Positions 7,257 to 14,877 of a DNA stretch of 41,925 nt are shown here, piece after piece; the stretch's first letter is position 1, and the number at the start of each line of letters is the position of its first letter. The translations under genes were made by a program, and so were the position numbers. Source of the DNA: Collinsella aerofaciens (GTDB lineage: Bacteria; Actinomycetota; Coriobacteriia; Coriobacteriales; Coriobacteriaceae); assembly GCA_030826265.1 (NCBI GenBank), contig JAPJOH010000023.1, forward strand, positions 1-41,925, in the 5' to 3' direction. The notes beneath the pieces are model-generated. The model searched no databases and was not told the DNA's origin. It worked only from the letters and a program-made list of their open reading frames with translations.

Positions 7257-8771
7257 ATGGAGAACATCAGCTACGATGCGCTCGAGAAGATCGGCTACAA
7301 GGGCTATTTGTTGCCCAAGGATGCTCCCGAGAAGGTTCTGCAGTTTGGCGAGGGCAATTTCCTGCGCGCCTTCGTCGACCGCTTCTTTGACATGGGCAAC
7401 GAGGCCACCGGCTGGAACGGCAAGGTCGTCATGGTGCAGCCCATCAGCGGTGCCTTTGGCTTTGCCGACGGTATCAATGCCCAGGACGACCTGTACACCG
7501 TGCTGGTGCGCGGCAAGGAGAACGGCAACACGGTTGACGAGTCCCGCGTGATCAGCGCCTGCAGCCGCTGCCTTAACCCGTATCGTGAGGACGACTACCG
7601 CGCCATGATGGAGGTCGCTGTCTCCGATGACCTAGAGATCATCGTCTCCAACACCACCGAGGCCGGTATCGCCTATGACCCGTCCTGCAAGGCCGACGAC
7701 ATGCCACCTGCGAGCTTCCCCGCCAAGCTTGCCCAGGTGCTCCACACCCGCTGGGCTGCCGGTAAGCCGGGCGTCATCGTCCTCGCCTGCGAGCTCATCG
7801 ATCACAACGGCGAGGAGTTGCTGCGCATCATGAACCAGTATGTGAGCGACTGGGGCTGGGAGGACGAGTTTGCGCAGTGGATGGCTAACGACTGCACCGT
7901 CTGCACCACGCTCGTCGACACCATCGTACCGGGCCGTATCCGCGACGCATCCGAGGCCGCCGCGGTGGCTGAGCGTCTGGGCTACGAGGATCCCTTCCTG
8001 GCCGTGCGCGAGCCCTTCCAGATGTGGGGCATCCAGGGCGACGAGTCGCTTGCCGAGAAGCTTCCCTTTGTGAAGGCTGGTCTTCCGGGTGTCTTTGTGA
8101 CTCCCGACGTCACCCCGTACAAAAAGCGCAAGGTCCGCATCCTCAACGGTGCCCACACCGCCTTCGTTCCGGGTTCCTGGGTTGCCGGCTTTGATATCGT
8201 GCGCGACTGCATGCATGACGAGACCATTCGCGGCTTCATGAACACCATGCTCTACGACGAGGTCATTCCGACGCTTGCCGCCGACTTGGATGTCGAGGAC
8301 TGCAAGGCCTTTGCCGCCGCCGTCGAAAACCGCTTCGACAACCCGTTTATTGATCATGCGCTGCTCTCCATCTGCCTCAACTCCACGGCTAAGTGGCGCG
8401 CTCGCGACCTGCCCACGCTCAAGGACTACGTTGCCGAGACCGGCAACCTGCCCAAGTGCTTGGCGACGAGCCTCGCTACGCTCATCTCCTTCTACACGCA
8501 GGAGCTCGTGTCCCGCGAGGGCGACGGCCTGCACCTGCGTCGCTCCGACGGCACCGAGTACACCGCTCAGGACGACGCCTTCGTGCTCGACTTCTACGCC
8601 GCCCATGCCGGCGCCGACGATGCCCAGCTGGTGCACGATGTGCTCACCAACGAGCAAATGTGGGGCGAGGATCTTACGCAGATCGCCGGCCTGGAGGAGT
8701 TTGTCGTCAACGCTCTCGCCGTCGTGCGCACCGAGGGCGCCAAGCAGGCCTTCGCCAACGCTCAGGCGTAA
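7257..8771 (+). CDS. uxaB: Tagaturonate reductase (altronate oxidoreductase) UxaB
   Basis: UxaB reduces D-tagaturonate to D-altronate with NADH. The 504-residue protein belongs to the polyol-specific long-chain (mannitol) dehydrogenase family. Near the N-terminus the motif LQFGEGNFLRAFVDRF marks the nucleotide-binding part, and KRKVRILNGAHTAFVPG near residue 290 is the conserved segment leading into the catalytic C-terminal domain. AAGGAGA precedes the ATG. It lies 94 bases after uxaC and 81 bases before uxaA, in one transcription unit. The close relative UxuB (fructuronate reductase) belongs to the same superfamily, but the neighbouring altronate dehydratase favours UxaB. Confidence 0.93.
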   Translation: MENISYDALEKIGYKGYLLPKDAPEKVLQFGEGNFLRAFVDRFFDMGNEATGWNGKVVMVQPISGAFGFADGINAQDDLYTVLVRGKENGNTVDESRVISACSRCLNPYREDDYRAMMEVAVSDDLEIIVSNTTEAGIAYDPSCKADDMPPASFPAKLAQVLHTRWAAGKPGVIVLACELIDHNGEELLRIMNQYVSDWGWEDEFAQWMANDCTVCTTLVDTIVPGRIRDASEAAAVAERLGYEDPFLAVREPFQMWGIQGDESLAEKLPFVKAGLPGVFVTPDVTPYKKRKVRILNGAHTAFVPGSWVAGFDIVRDCMHDETIRGFMNTMLYDEVIPTLAADLDVEDCKAFAAAVENRFDNPFIDHALLSICLNSTAKWRARDLPTLKDYVAETGNLPKCLATSLATLISFYTQELVSREGDGLHLRRSDGTEYTAQDDAFVLDFYAAHAGADDAQLVHDVLTNEQMWGEDLTQIAGLEEFVVNALAVVRTEGAKQAFANAQA

Positions 8772-8852
8772 ATTTCCGGCGCGGACGCGGGCGCGGGACG
8801 GCGTGCCCGCGCCTCGACTTCTGCTCAACCTGTAGGGTTAGGACCATTTGCA

Positions 8853-10337
8853 ATGAACACTATCCAGATCAATCCGGCCGACAACGTGATCGTCGCGCTG
8901 TCGCCGCTTGCCAAGGGCGCTGCCGTCGCGGTTCCCGGGGTGGGCGAGGTCGTGGCCGCAGAGGATATTCCGCAAGGCCACAAGATGGCCGTGCGCTCGA
9001 TTGCCGCGGGGGAGGACGTCATCAAGTACGGCCTTCCTATCGGTCATGTGACGGGCGATGTCCAGCCCGGTCAGTGGCTTCATACACATAACGTCAAGAC
9101 CAACCTTTCGGGCGAGGTCGAGTACACCTACAACCCCACACATCCGGTCGTGGATCCCGTTGAGCCCGAGACCTTTATGGGGTTCCGCCGCGCCGACGGT
9201 CGTGCCGCGACGCGTAATGAGCTGTGGATCATCCCCACGGTCGGCTGTGTCAACGAAGTCGCCCGTGCCATGTGTGAGCAGGCCCAGGATCTGGTCGATG
9301 GCTCGCTCGAGGGCGTCTACTACTTCCCGCATCCCTTTGGCTGCTCGCAGACCGGCGCCGACCATGCCCAGACGCGTCGTCTGCTGGTGGCGCTCTCGCG
9401 TCACCCAAATGCGGCCGGCGTGCTGTTCCTGTCGCTCGGTTGCGAGAACTGCACACGCCAGCAGGTGCTCGACGAGCTCGGTGACTTCGATCACGAGCGC
9501 GTCCGCTTCCTCACCTGCCAGGACGTTGCCGACGAGCAGGTCGAGGGCCACAAGATTCTGGCCGAGCTGGCAGACCTGGCAAAGCAGTCCAAGCGCGAGC
9601 CCATTTTGGCCTCCGAGCTGGTCATTGGTCTTAAGTGTGGCGGCTCCGACGGTCTTTCGGGCATTACCGCCAACCCCACGATCGGTCGCGTGAGCGATAT
9701 GGTCGTCGCCCGTGGCGGCACGTCGGTGCTTACCGAGGTGCCCGAGATGTTTGGCGCCGAGAGTATTCTGCTCGATCGCTGTGAGAACGAGCAGGTCTTT
9801 AACGCCGCTTCCGACATGCTCAATGGCTTTAAGGACTACTTTATTAGCCACGGCGAGGTCGTCTACGAGAACCCGAGCCCCGGCAACAAGGACGGCGGTA
9901 TTACCACGCTCGAGGACAAGAGCTGCGGCTGCGTGCAAAAGGGCGGATCTGCCCCCATCGTCGACGTGCTGCCGTATGCCGGCCAGGCAACTAAACACGG
10001 CCTGAACATGCTGTGCGGTCCGGGCAACGACATGGTATCCACCACGGCGTTGACGGCTGCCGGCTGCCACGTGATTCTGTTCTCGACCGGCCGCGGCACA
10101 CCGTTTGGCGCGCCGGCGCCTACCCTCAAGGTGTTCACCAATCAGCGTTTGTGCGACCACAAGGCCAACTGGATGGACTTTAACGCTGGCGTGATTGCCA
10201 CGGGTGAGCGCACGCTCGACGAGGCCGCCCGCGATTTGTACCAGCTGGTGCTACAGACGGCGAGCGGTAAGCTCACGAGTGCCGAGCGTCGTGGCTGTCA
10301 CGAGATCAGTATCTGGAAGGACGGCGTCTGCTTGTAG
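8853..10337 (+). CDS. uxaA: Altronate dehydratase UxaA
   Basis: UxaA dehydrates D-altronate to 2-keto-3-deoxy-D-gluconate. The 494-residue protein has both family parts: an N-terminal SAF domain (about residues 1-80, starting INPADNVIVALSPLAKG) and a C-terminal D-galactarate dehydratase/altronate hydrolase domain. The latter carries conserved stretches such as LGCENC, LKCGGSDGLSGITANP and GRGTPFGAPAPTLKV. Cys residues in these stretches fit the iron requirement of the family. It is the last gene of uxaCBA and is followed by a strong terminator. KDG kinase and aldolase are not encoded nearby. Confidence 0.95.
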   Translation: MNTIQINPADNVIVALSPLAKGAAVAVPGVGEVVAAEDIPQGHKMAVRSIAAGEDVIKYGLPIGHVTGDVQPGQWLHTHNVKTNLSGEVEYTYNPTHPVVDPVEPETFMGFRRADGRAATRNELWIIPTVGCVNEVARAMCEQAQDLVDGSLEGVYYFPHPFGCSQTGADHAQTRRLLVALSRHPNAAGVLFLSLGCENCTRQQVLDELGDFDHERVRFLTCQDVADEQVEGHKILAELADLAKQSKREPILASELVIGLKCGGSDGLSGITANPTIGRVSDMVVARGGTSVLTEVPEMFGAESILLDRCENEQVFNAASDMLNGFKDYFISHGEVVYENPSPGNKDGGITTLEDKSCGCVQKGGSAPIVDVLPYAGQATKHGLNMLCGPGNDMVSTTALTAAGCHVILFSTGRGTPFGAPAPTLKVFTNQRLCDHKANWMDFNAGVIATGERTLDEAARDLYQLVLQTASGKLTSAERRGCHEISIWKDGVCL

Positions 10338-10372
10338 CGGCAAGTGCGCCCAAGCATAGCGCGATGTCATCG

Positions 10373-10405
10373 GCCCCGTCGGGAGTGTTCCCGGCGGGGC
10401 TTTTT
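10373..10405 (+). terminator. Terminator of the uxaCBA operon
   Basis: A 12-bp stem (10373-10384 with 10389-10400, one G-U pair), a tetraloop and TTTTT. Confidence 0.9.
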
Positions 10406-10440
10406 CGTTTCGTGGTTAAGTGAATATGTTAGAAAATCTG

Positions 10441-10452
10441 ATAAACGTTCAC
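10441..10452 (+). promoter_or_regulatory. Distant LacI-type operator of the transporter gene
   Basis: ATAAACGTTCAC matches the CG-centred palindrome at 9 of 12 positions. It lies 121 bp upstream of the next operator, so looping between repressor dimers is possible. Confidence 0.55.
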
Positions 10453-10518
10453 CTATCTCATGGCTGTCCAGCATGGCACCCTTACCAGCAGAAAATAGGT
10501 GTGAGGATCTCAATTGTG

Positions 10519-10548
10519 TCCGTTCAGCGGTAAAAATCGACCGTTCAA
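10519..10548 (+). promoter_or_regulatory. 21-bp-period direct repeat upstream of the GPH transporter
   Basis: TCCGTTCAG (10519-10527) and ACCGTTCAA (10540-10548), exactly 21 bp apart, with spacer CGGTAAAAATCG close to that at uxaC. The downstream copy is 25 bp upstream of the proximal operator, almost the same as at uxaC. Confidence 0.6.
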
Positions 10549-10561
10549 GGATATTATTCAA

Positions 10562-10613
10562 GTGAACGTTCACCTGTCGTAAGCAATCGCGCATAATCTA
10601 ACTAAACGTTCAC
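10562..10613 (+). promoter_or_regulatory. GPH transporter promoter with two LacI-type operators
   Basis: GTGAACGTTCAC at 10562-10573 (perfect) and CTAAACGTTCAC at 10602-10613 lie 40 bp apart, centre to centre. The candidate promoter is TTCACC (10569-10574), a 17-base spacer and CATAAT (10592-10597), so operator 1 covers the -35 and operator 2 the start site, as at uxaC. Confidence 0.75.
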
Positions 10614-10692
10614 CCTGAACGCTGGGCAGACAGATGTCAGTGTGGACTCCAATGTCTTGCTGCAAGACAATCGAGAAAAGAGAGGGAGCTCG

Positions 10693-12252
10693 ATGACTAA
10701 TAAGATCGGAAAAAAGCGTAAGATCACATTCTGGACGCGCTTGGGCTTTGGTATGGGCGGTATGCTCAATTCCGGTGCCCTGACCTTTACGCACAGCTAC
10801 ATGGTGCTGTTCCTGTCCACGGAGTGTGGCCTGTCTGCAGGTGAGGCTGCGCTGATCAGCTCGTTTGCCATCTATGTCAACGCCATTCTTTGCCCGCTGA
10901 TGGGCTTTGTGGCCGATAACTTCTATGCCACCAAGATTGGCCGCATCTTTGGTCGTCGTCGTTTCTGGATCTTGCTGGCCATCCCGATGATGATCGCCGA
11001 GCCGCTCATCTTCGTGGCTACGCCGTTTGGCTTCCCGTACTACTTTGTGCTGTACCTGATCTACAACGTCGCGTACACGTTCTGCACCGCCAACCTGTCG
11101 CCGCTTACCATCGAGATGACCGACGACTTTAAGGAGCGTACGTACCTTACCGGCTACAAGCATCTCTTTGGTAACGCCGCCGGCTTCCTGATGGCTGCAC
11201 TTGTGGGCTTCGGCTTTGGCACCTTCGGCGAGACCAACCCGTTCAGCTACTTCATCATCGCTACGGTCAACGCTTCGGTCATGGCAATCTCGCTGCTCTG
11301 CGTGTACCTGTCCACGTGGGAGCACACCCCCGAGGAGGTCGCTCAGGAGAAGATCGAGAGCGTCGGCGAGGGCATCAAGAAGTTCTTTGTGGACGTTATC
11401 TCCACCTTCCGCAATAAGTCCTTCCGCAAGGTCCTGTATGCACAGGTCTCCACGAAGCTCGCTGCTGCCTGCTGGTCTGCCTGCCTGTCCTTCTTCATCG
11501 TCTACTGCCTGCAGATTCCTAAGTCCTACGAGTCCGTGATGGAGATGCCTGGCAAGGTCGTCGCTATCGTCTGCACCGCCATCTGGGTCGCCCTCATGGC
11601 CAAGAAGGGTTTCCACAAGTCTTGGTACCTCGCAAATGTCGGTTGCGCTGCGTGCATCATTGCCTATAACTACTTCGCCTTTGGTCAGATCAACGGTACC
11701 TCCACGGTCGCCATCGCCATGATCGCCTACCCCATCATCTTCGCCATCTGGAAGTTCTTCTACGTCGGCTTCCAGTACCTGTCCGATGTTCTGCTCAACT
11801 ACATCCCCGATGTCGATGAACTCATCACCCTGCGTCGTCGCGAGGGCATCTACAGCTCCGCGCAGCAGCTCTGCCAGCAGATCGCCCAGGCTATCGCCGT
11901 CAACGTGTGGGCTATCGTCCTTGCTGCCTCCGGCTTCATTCAGACCGCCGGCAATAGCGACGCCGTGACCCAGCCCGCTACCGTGCCTCTGTATATCTGC
12001 GGCTACATGATCATCGGCTGCGCCGGCTTCTTCCTGCTTGCGGCCGTCCTTGCCCGCGGCATCAAGATCGACAAGGAGCAGTGCGACGTCCTTTGCGACG
12101 AGATTCACCGAGTCAAGGAGGGTGGCAAGATGGCCGACGTCAAGCCCGAGGTCAAGGCGCTTTGCGAGGAGCTCTCCGGCTTTAAGTACGAGGACTGCTT
12201 TGCCCACAACAACGTTGGCTTCCAGGACGGTAGCGTAACTCCCGCCGAGTAA
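10693..12252 (+). CDS. GPH-family sugar:cation symporter, probably for oligogalacturonides or uronides
   Basis: This 519-residue membrane protein of the glycoside-pentoside-hexuronide:cation symporter family (MFS superfamily) has about twelve hydrophobic segments. It starts with a basic cytoplasmic tail (MTNKIGKKRKITF), followed by the amphipathic GFGMGGMLNSG segment. I start at 10693, after GAGGGAG, rather than at 10642. The C-terminus runs about 60 residues beyond the last membrane segment and is charged, longer than most relatives. TogT of Dickeya, an oligogalacturonide importer, is in the same family. Placement between uxaCBA and intracellular pectin enzymes, and control by the same operators, suggest uptake of oligogalacturonides or unsaturated uronides. 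The substrate is inference. Confidence 0.85.
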   Translation: MTNKIGKKRKITFWTRLGFGMGGMLNSGALTFTHSYMVLFLSTECGLSAGEAALISSFAIYVNAILCPLMGFVADNFYATKIGRIFGRRRFWILLAIPMMIAEPLIFVATPFGFPYYFVLYLIYNVAYTFCTANLSPLTIEMTDDFKERTYLTGYKHLFGNAAGFLMAALVGFGFGTFGETNPFSYFIIATVNASVMAISLLCVYLSTWEHTPEEVAQEKIESVGEGIKKFFVDVISTFRNKSFRKVLYAQVSTKLAAACWSACLSFFIVYCLQIPKSYESVMEMPGKVVAIVCTAIWVALMAKKGFHKSWYLANVGCAACIIAYNYFAFGQINGTSTVAIAMIAYPIIFAIWKFFYVGFQYLSDVLLNYIPDVDELITLRRREGIYSSAQQLCQQIAQAIAVNVWAIVLAASGFIQTAGNSDAVTQPATVPLYICGYMIIGCAGFFLLAAVLARGIKIDKEQCDVLCDEIHRVKEGGKMADVKPEVKALCEELSGFKYEDCFAHNNVGFQDGSVTPAE

Positions 12253-12276
12253 GGCCGACATATCGTCCAAATCACA

Positions 12277-12319
12277 GGGCCGTGCCACCGGAATTCCGCC
12301 GGCAGGCACGGCCCTTTTT
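12277..12319 (+). terminator. Terminator after the GPH transporter
   Basis: A 10-bp stem GGGCCGTGCC (12277-12286) pairs with 12305-12314 and is followed by TTTTT. An inner CCGGAATTCCG palindrome lies in the loop. Confidence 0.88.
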
Positions 12320-12367
12320 CAACAGCGTACAATTTGCCTTTAGAGCATCTTTTTGAGGGAGAAACCC

Positions 12368-13963
12368 ATGGAGACGAACGTTATCTGGCGCAACGCGCGC
12401 GCGGCGGTTATCGAGCTTGACGACGGCGGTTACTTTACCTGCGCCGATACGTGGGAGATCTTTGTCAACGACGAGCCCGCCGGTACCACGAATACGGTCG
12501 AGACCTATGTCGACGGCCTGACCCCCGGCAAGCGCAACCTGGTTCGTTTTGTTTGTGGCGAGCGTGAGCTGAGCGTAGGTGTCACCACGCCGGCTGAGCC
12601 CTTTACCATCAACGTTCGCGACTGTGGCGCCAAGGGCGATGCCGAGCATGATGACACCACCAACATCCAGGCTGCCATCATGGCCTGCCCCAAGGGCGGG
12701 CGCGTGCTGATCCCCGCCGGTAGTTATCGCATCAAGTCCCTCTTCCTTAAGAGCAATATCAACATCGAGCTCGCCGAGGGAGCGGTGCTGCTGGCCCGCC
12801 ACGATCGTGCCTCGCTTGCCTACATTCCGGGCACGGTCACGGGCAACGAGGGTGCCGGGTATGCCGGCACCGATATGCTGCCCCTGGGCCGCTGGGAGGG
12901 CGAGAGCTTCTCGACCTACTGCTCTACCTTTACGGGTCTGAGAGTGCACGACGTGTGCATCTATGGTCGCGGCGCGATCGACGGTCAGACTGATTTTGCC
13001 GAGGACAACTGGTGGAACAAGGACTTTAAGAACATCTTTCGCCCGGAGGAGGGCCGCGAGGTCGCCCGCCCGCGCATGATCTTCCTATCCGAGTGTGAGA
13101 ACGTGAGCTTGGCCGGCTTCACCGTCCGCAACAGCCCGGCGTGGAACATCCACCCCATCCTGTGCGAGCACGTCGATGCGCTCTGCCTGTCCATCGAGGG
13201 CCCCAAGAACTCCCACAACACCGACGGCTTCGATCCCGAGAGCTGCGGTTTTGTTCGCATCCTTGGTTGTCAGTTCTCAGTGGGTGACGACTGCATCGCC
13301 ATCAAGAGCGGCAAGCTGGGCATTGAGCCCGAGCTTCGTCCCGCCACGCACGACGTGCTGATCTCTCACTGCTACATGCACGATGGTCACGGCGCCGTGG
13401 TCCTGGGTTCAGAGGCTGCCGGCGGCATCAAGGACCTCACCGTGAGCAAGTGCCTCTTTGAGCGCACCGACCGCGGCCTGCGCGTCAAGACCCGCCGCGG
13501 GCGCGGCAAGGATGCCGTCAACGAGGGCATTACCTTTGAGCACATTCGCATGGACGAGGTGCTCACGCCCTTCGTGGTCAACTCCTTCTACTTCTGTGAC
13601 AAGGATGGCAAGACCGATTACGTGCAGTCTCGCGAGGCTTTGCCTGTCGACGACCGCACGCCCGGCTTTGGTGCCACGACGTTTTGCGATATCGAGGCTA
13701 CCAACTGCCATGCTGCCGCGGCCTACATCACGGGCCTGCCCGAGAGCAAAGTAACGCGCCTGACGTTCCAGGATGTCCACGTGACCTTTGCCGACGATGC
13801 TGAGCCCTTTGTTCCGGCCATGGCCTGCGGCGTTGAGCCCATGGTGCGTCAGGGCATCATTGCGCAAAACGTCAAGGTGCTCGACCTGCAAAATGTGGTG
13901 ATCGAGGGCCAGGACGGCGAGGAGCTGCAGCTCCAGAACGTCGACAAGGTTGTCCGTTCCTAA
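12368..13963 (+). CDS. GH28 polygalacturonase, apparently cytoplasmic
   Basis: This 531-residue glycoside hydrolase family 28 protein hydrolyses alpha-1,4 bonds between galacturonate units. An N-terminal beta-rich domain (about 1-80) precedes the right-handed beta-helix. All family motifs are present: NTD at 284-286, the catalytic pair DD at 307-308 (VGDDCIAIKSG), GHG at 340-342 and RVK at 372-374 in place of the usual RIK. The N-terminal extra domain and overall length suit an exo-acting enzyme on short oligogalacturonides. No signal peptide is visible, so it should act in the cytoplasm on imported oligomers. The ATG at 12368 follows GAGGGAGA. The family is certain; exo mode is inferred. Confidence 0.93.
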   Translation: METNVIWRNARAAVIELDDGGYFTCADTWEIFVNDEPAGTTNTVETYVDGLTPGKRNLVRFVCGERELSVGVTTPAEPFTINVRDCGAKGDAEHDDTTNIQAAIMACPKGGRVLIPAGSYRIKSLFLKSNINIELAEGAVLLARHDRASLAYIPGTVTGNEGAGYAGTDMLPLGRWEGESFSTYCSTFTGLRVHDVCIYGRGAIDGQTDFAEDNWWNKDFKNIFRPEEGREVARPRMIFLSECENVSLAGFTVRNSPAWNIHPILCEHVDALCLSIEGPKNSHNTDGFDPESCGFVRILGCQFSVGDDCIAIKSGKLGIEPELRPATHDVLISHCYMHDGHGAVVLGSEAAGGIKDLTVSKCLFERTDRGLRVKTRRGRGKDAVNEGITFEHIRMDEVLTPFVVNSFYFCDKDGKTDYVQSREALPVDDRTPGFGATTFCDIEATNCHAAAAYITGLPESKVTRLTFQDVHVTFADDAEPFVPAMACGVEPMVRQGIIAQNVKVLDLQNVVIEGQDGEELQLQNVDKVVRS

Positions 13964-13978
13964 CTCGGGTTGATGACC

Positions 13979-14018
13979 AGGGCTGCATTGTCGGATAAAT
14001 CGGCAATGCAGCCCTTGT
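13979..14018 (+). terminator. Terminator-like hairpin after the GH28 gene
   Basis: A perfect 12-bp stem (13979-13990 with 14004-14015) has a 13-base loop but only a weak T tail, so it may terminate partially or protect the mRNA. Confidence 0.6.
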
Positions 14019-14067
14019 GCGATACGGCCGTGTGCGCTGCGCTACGCATCATGGTGAAAGGGAATAC

Positions 14068-14877
14068 ATGCTCAATAAAACGATTCCTGTCGGGGTCGAT
14101 GGCTCGTCTGCCACGATTACGTCTTATGTTTTTGCCCCGACCGAAGATGCTTATGCTTTAAAACCGCTGCCTGCAGTTGTGGTCGTGCCAGGAGGCGGCT
14201 ACGATCACGTTTCGCCGCGCGAAGGCGAGCCGGTAGCGCTCCGTTTGTTGGCGATGGGCTACCAAGCGTTTGTACTGAACTATTCGGTTGCTCCGGCTGT
14301 CTATCCGCTGGCATTGCAAGAACTCGCGCGGGCGGTCGATACCGTCCGAAGCCATGCGGCAGAGTACTGTGTCGATCCTGATCGGATTACGGTCATGGGT
14401 TTTTCGGCCGGTGGGCATCTAGTTGGCTTGCTCGGGGCGCTTTGGGACCAACCCTGGCTTGCAGAGTCGATTGCGGCATCTCCTGAGTCGATTCGGCCTG
14501 ACGCACTTTGCTTGGGCTATCCGGTCGTAAGCTCGGGGGCCTATGCTCATCGTGGTTCATTTGAACACCTAACGGGTGCCGATGGCGCTTTGGCTCAAAA
14601 GTTGTCGATCGAGAATATGGTGGGCGAGGGCTTCCCCCGTACGTTCTTGTGGCATACCGCCGAGGATGCATCGGTACCAGTTCAAAATAGTCTCCTTCTT
14701 GCGCAGGCTCTTGCCGACCACGGGATTGGCTTTAGCCTACATGTCTTTCCGCATGGAAAGCATGGGGCATCGCTCGCCACGGCCCTAACGGCATTTAAGG
14801 GCTGCGCCGAGCATATTCAGCCACAAGTTCAGGGCTGGCCTGAACAGTTCGCTTCCTGGGAGCGTGATGGACGATGA
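14068..14877 (+). CDS. Alpha/beta-hydrolase esterase (acetyl esterase-like)
   Basis: This 269-residue alpha/beta hydrolase resembles bacterial acetyl-xylan/pectin acetylesterases. It has an oxyanion-hole motif PGGGYDH near residue 42, the nucleophile elbow GFSAGGH with Ser113, and probable Asp200 and His232 (FPHGKHG) completing the triad. No signal peptide is present, in line with a cytoplasmic role. The ATG at 14068 follows AAAGGGAA. Its stop codon overlaps the start of the next gene by four bases (ATGA), so the two are translationally coupled. In this locus it most likely removes acetyl groups from imported pectin oligomers. That substrate is inferred from context. Confidence 0.82.
   Translation: MLNKTIPVGVDGSSATITSYVFAPTEDAYALKPLPAVVVVPGGGYDHVSPREGEPVALRLLAMGYQAFVLNYSVAPAVYPLALQELARAVDTVRSHAAEYCVDPDRITVMGFSAGGHLVGLLGALWDQPWLAESIAASPESIRPDALCLGYPVVSSGAYAHRGSFEHLTGADGALAQKLSIENMVGEGFPRTFLWHTAEDASVPVQNSLLLAQALADHGIGFSLHVFPHGKHGASLATALTAFKGCAEHIQPQVQGWPEQFASWERDGR

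Larger units (their letters stand above)
10338..10692 (+). other. Intergenic control region of the GPH transporter
   Basis: These 355 bases hold the uxaCBA terminator, three LacI-type operators, one 21-bp-period direct repeat and a likely promoter. I see no gene. The reading frame of the transporter is open upstream to 10642 but the ribosome binding site favours the ATG at 10693. Confidence 0.8.
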
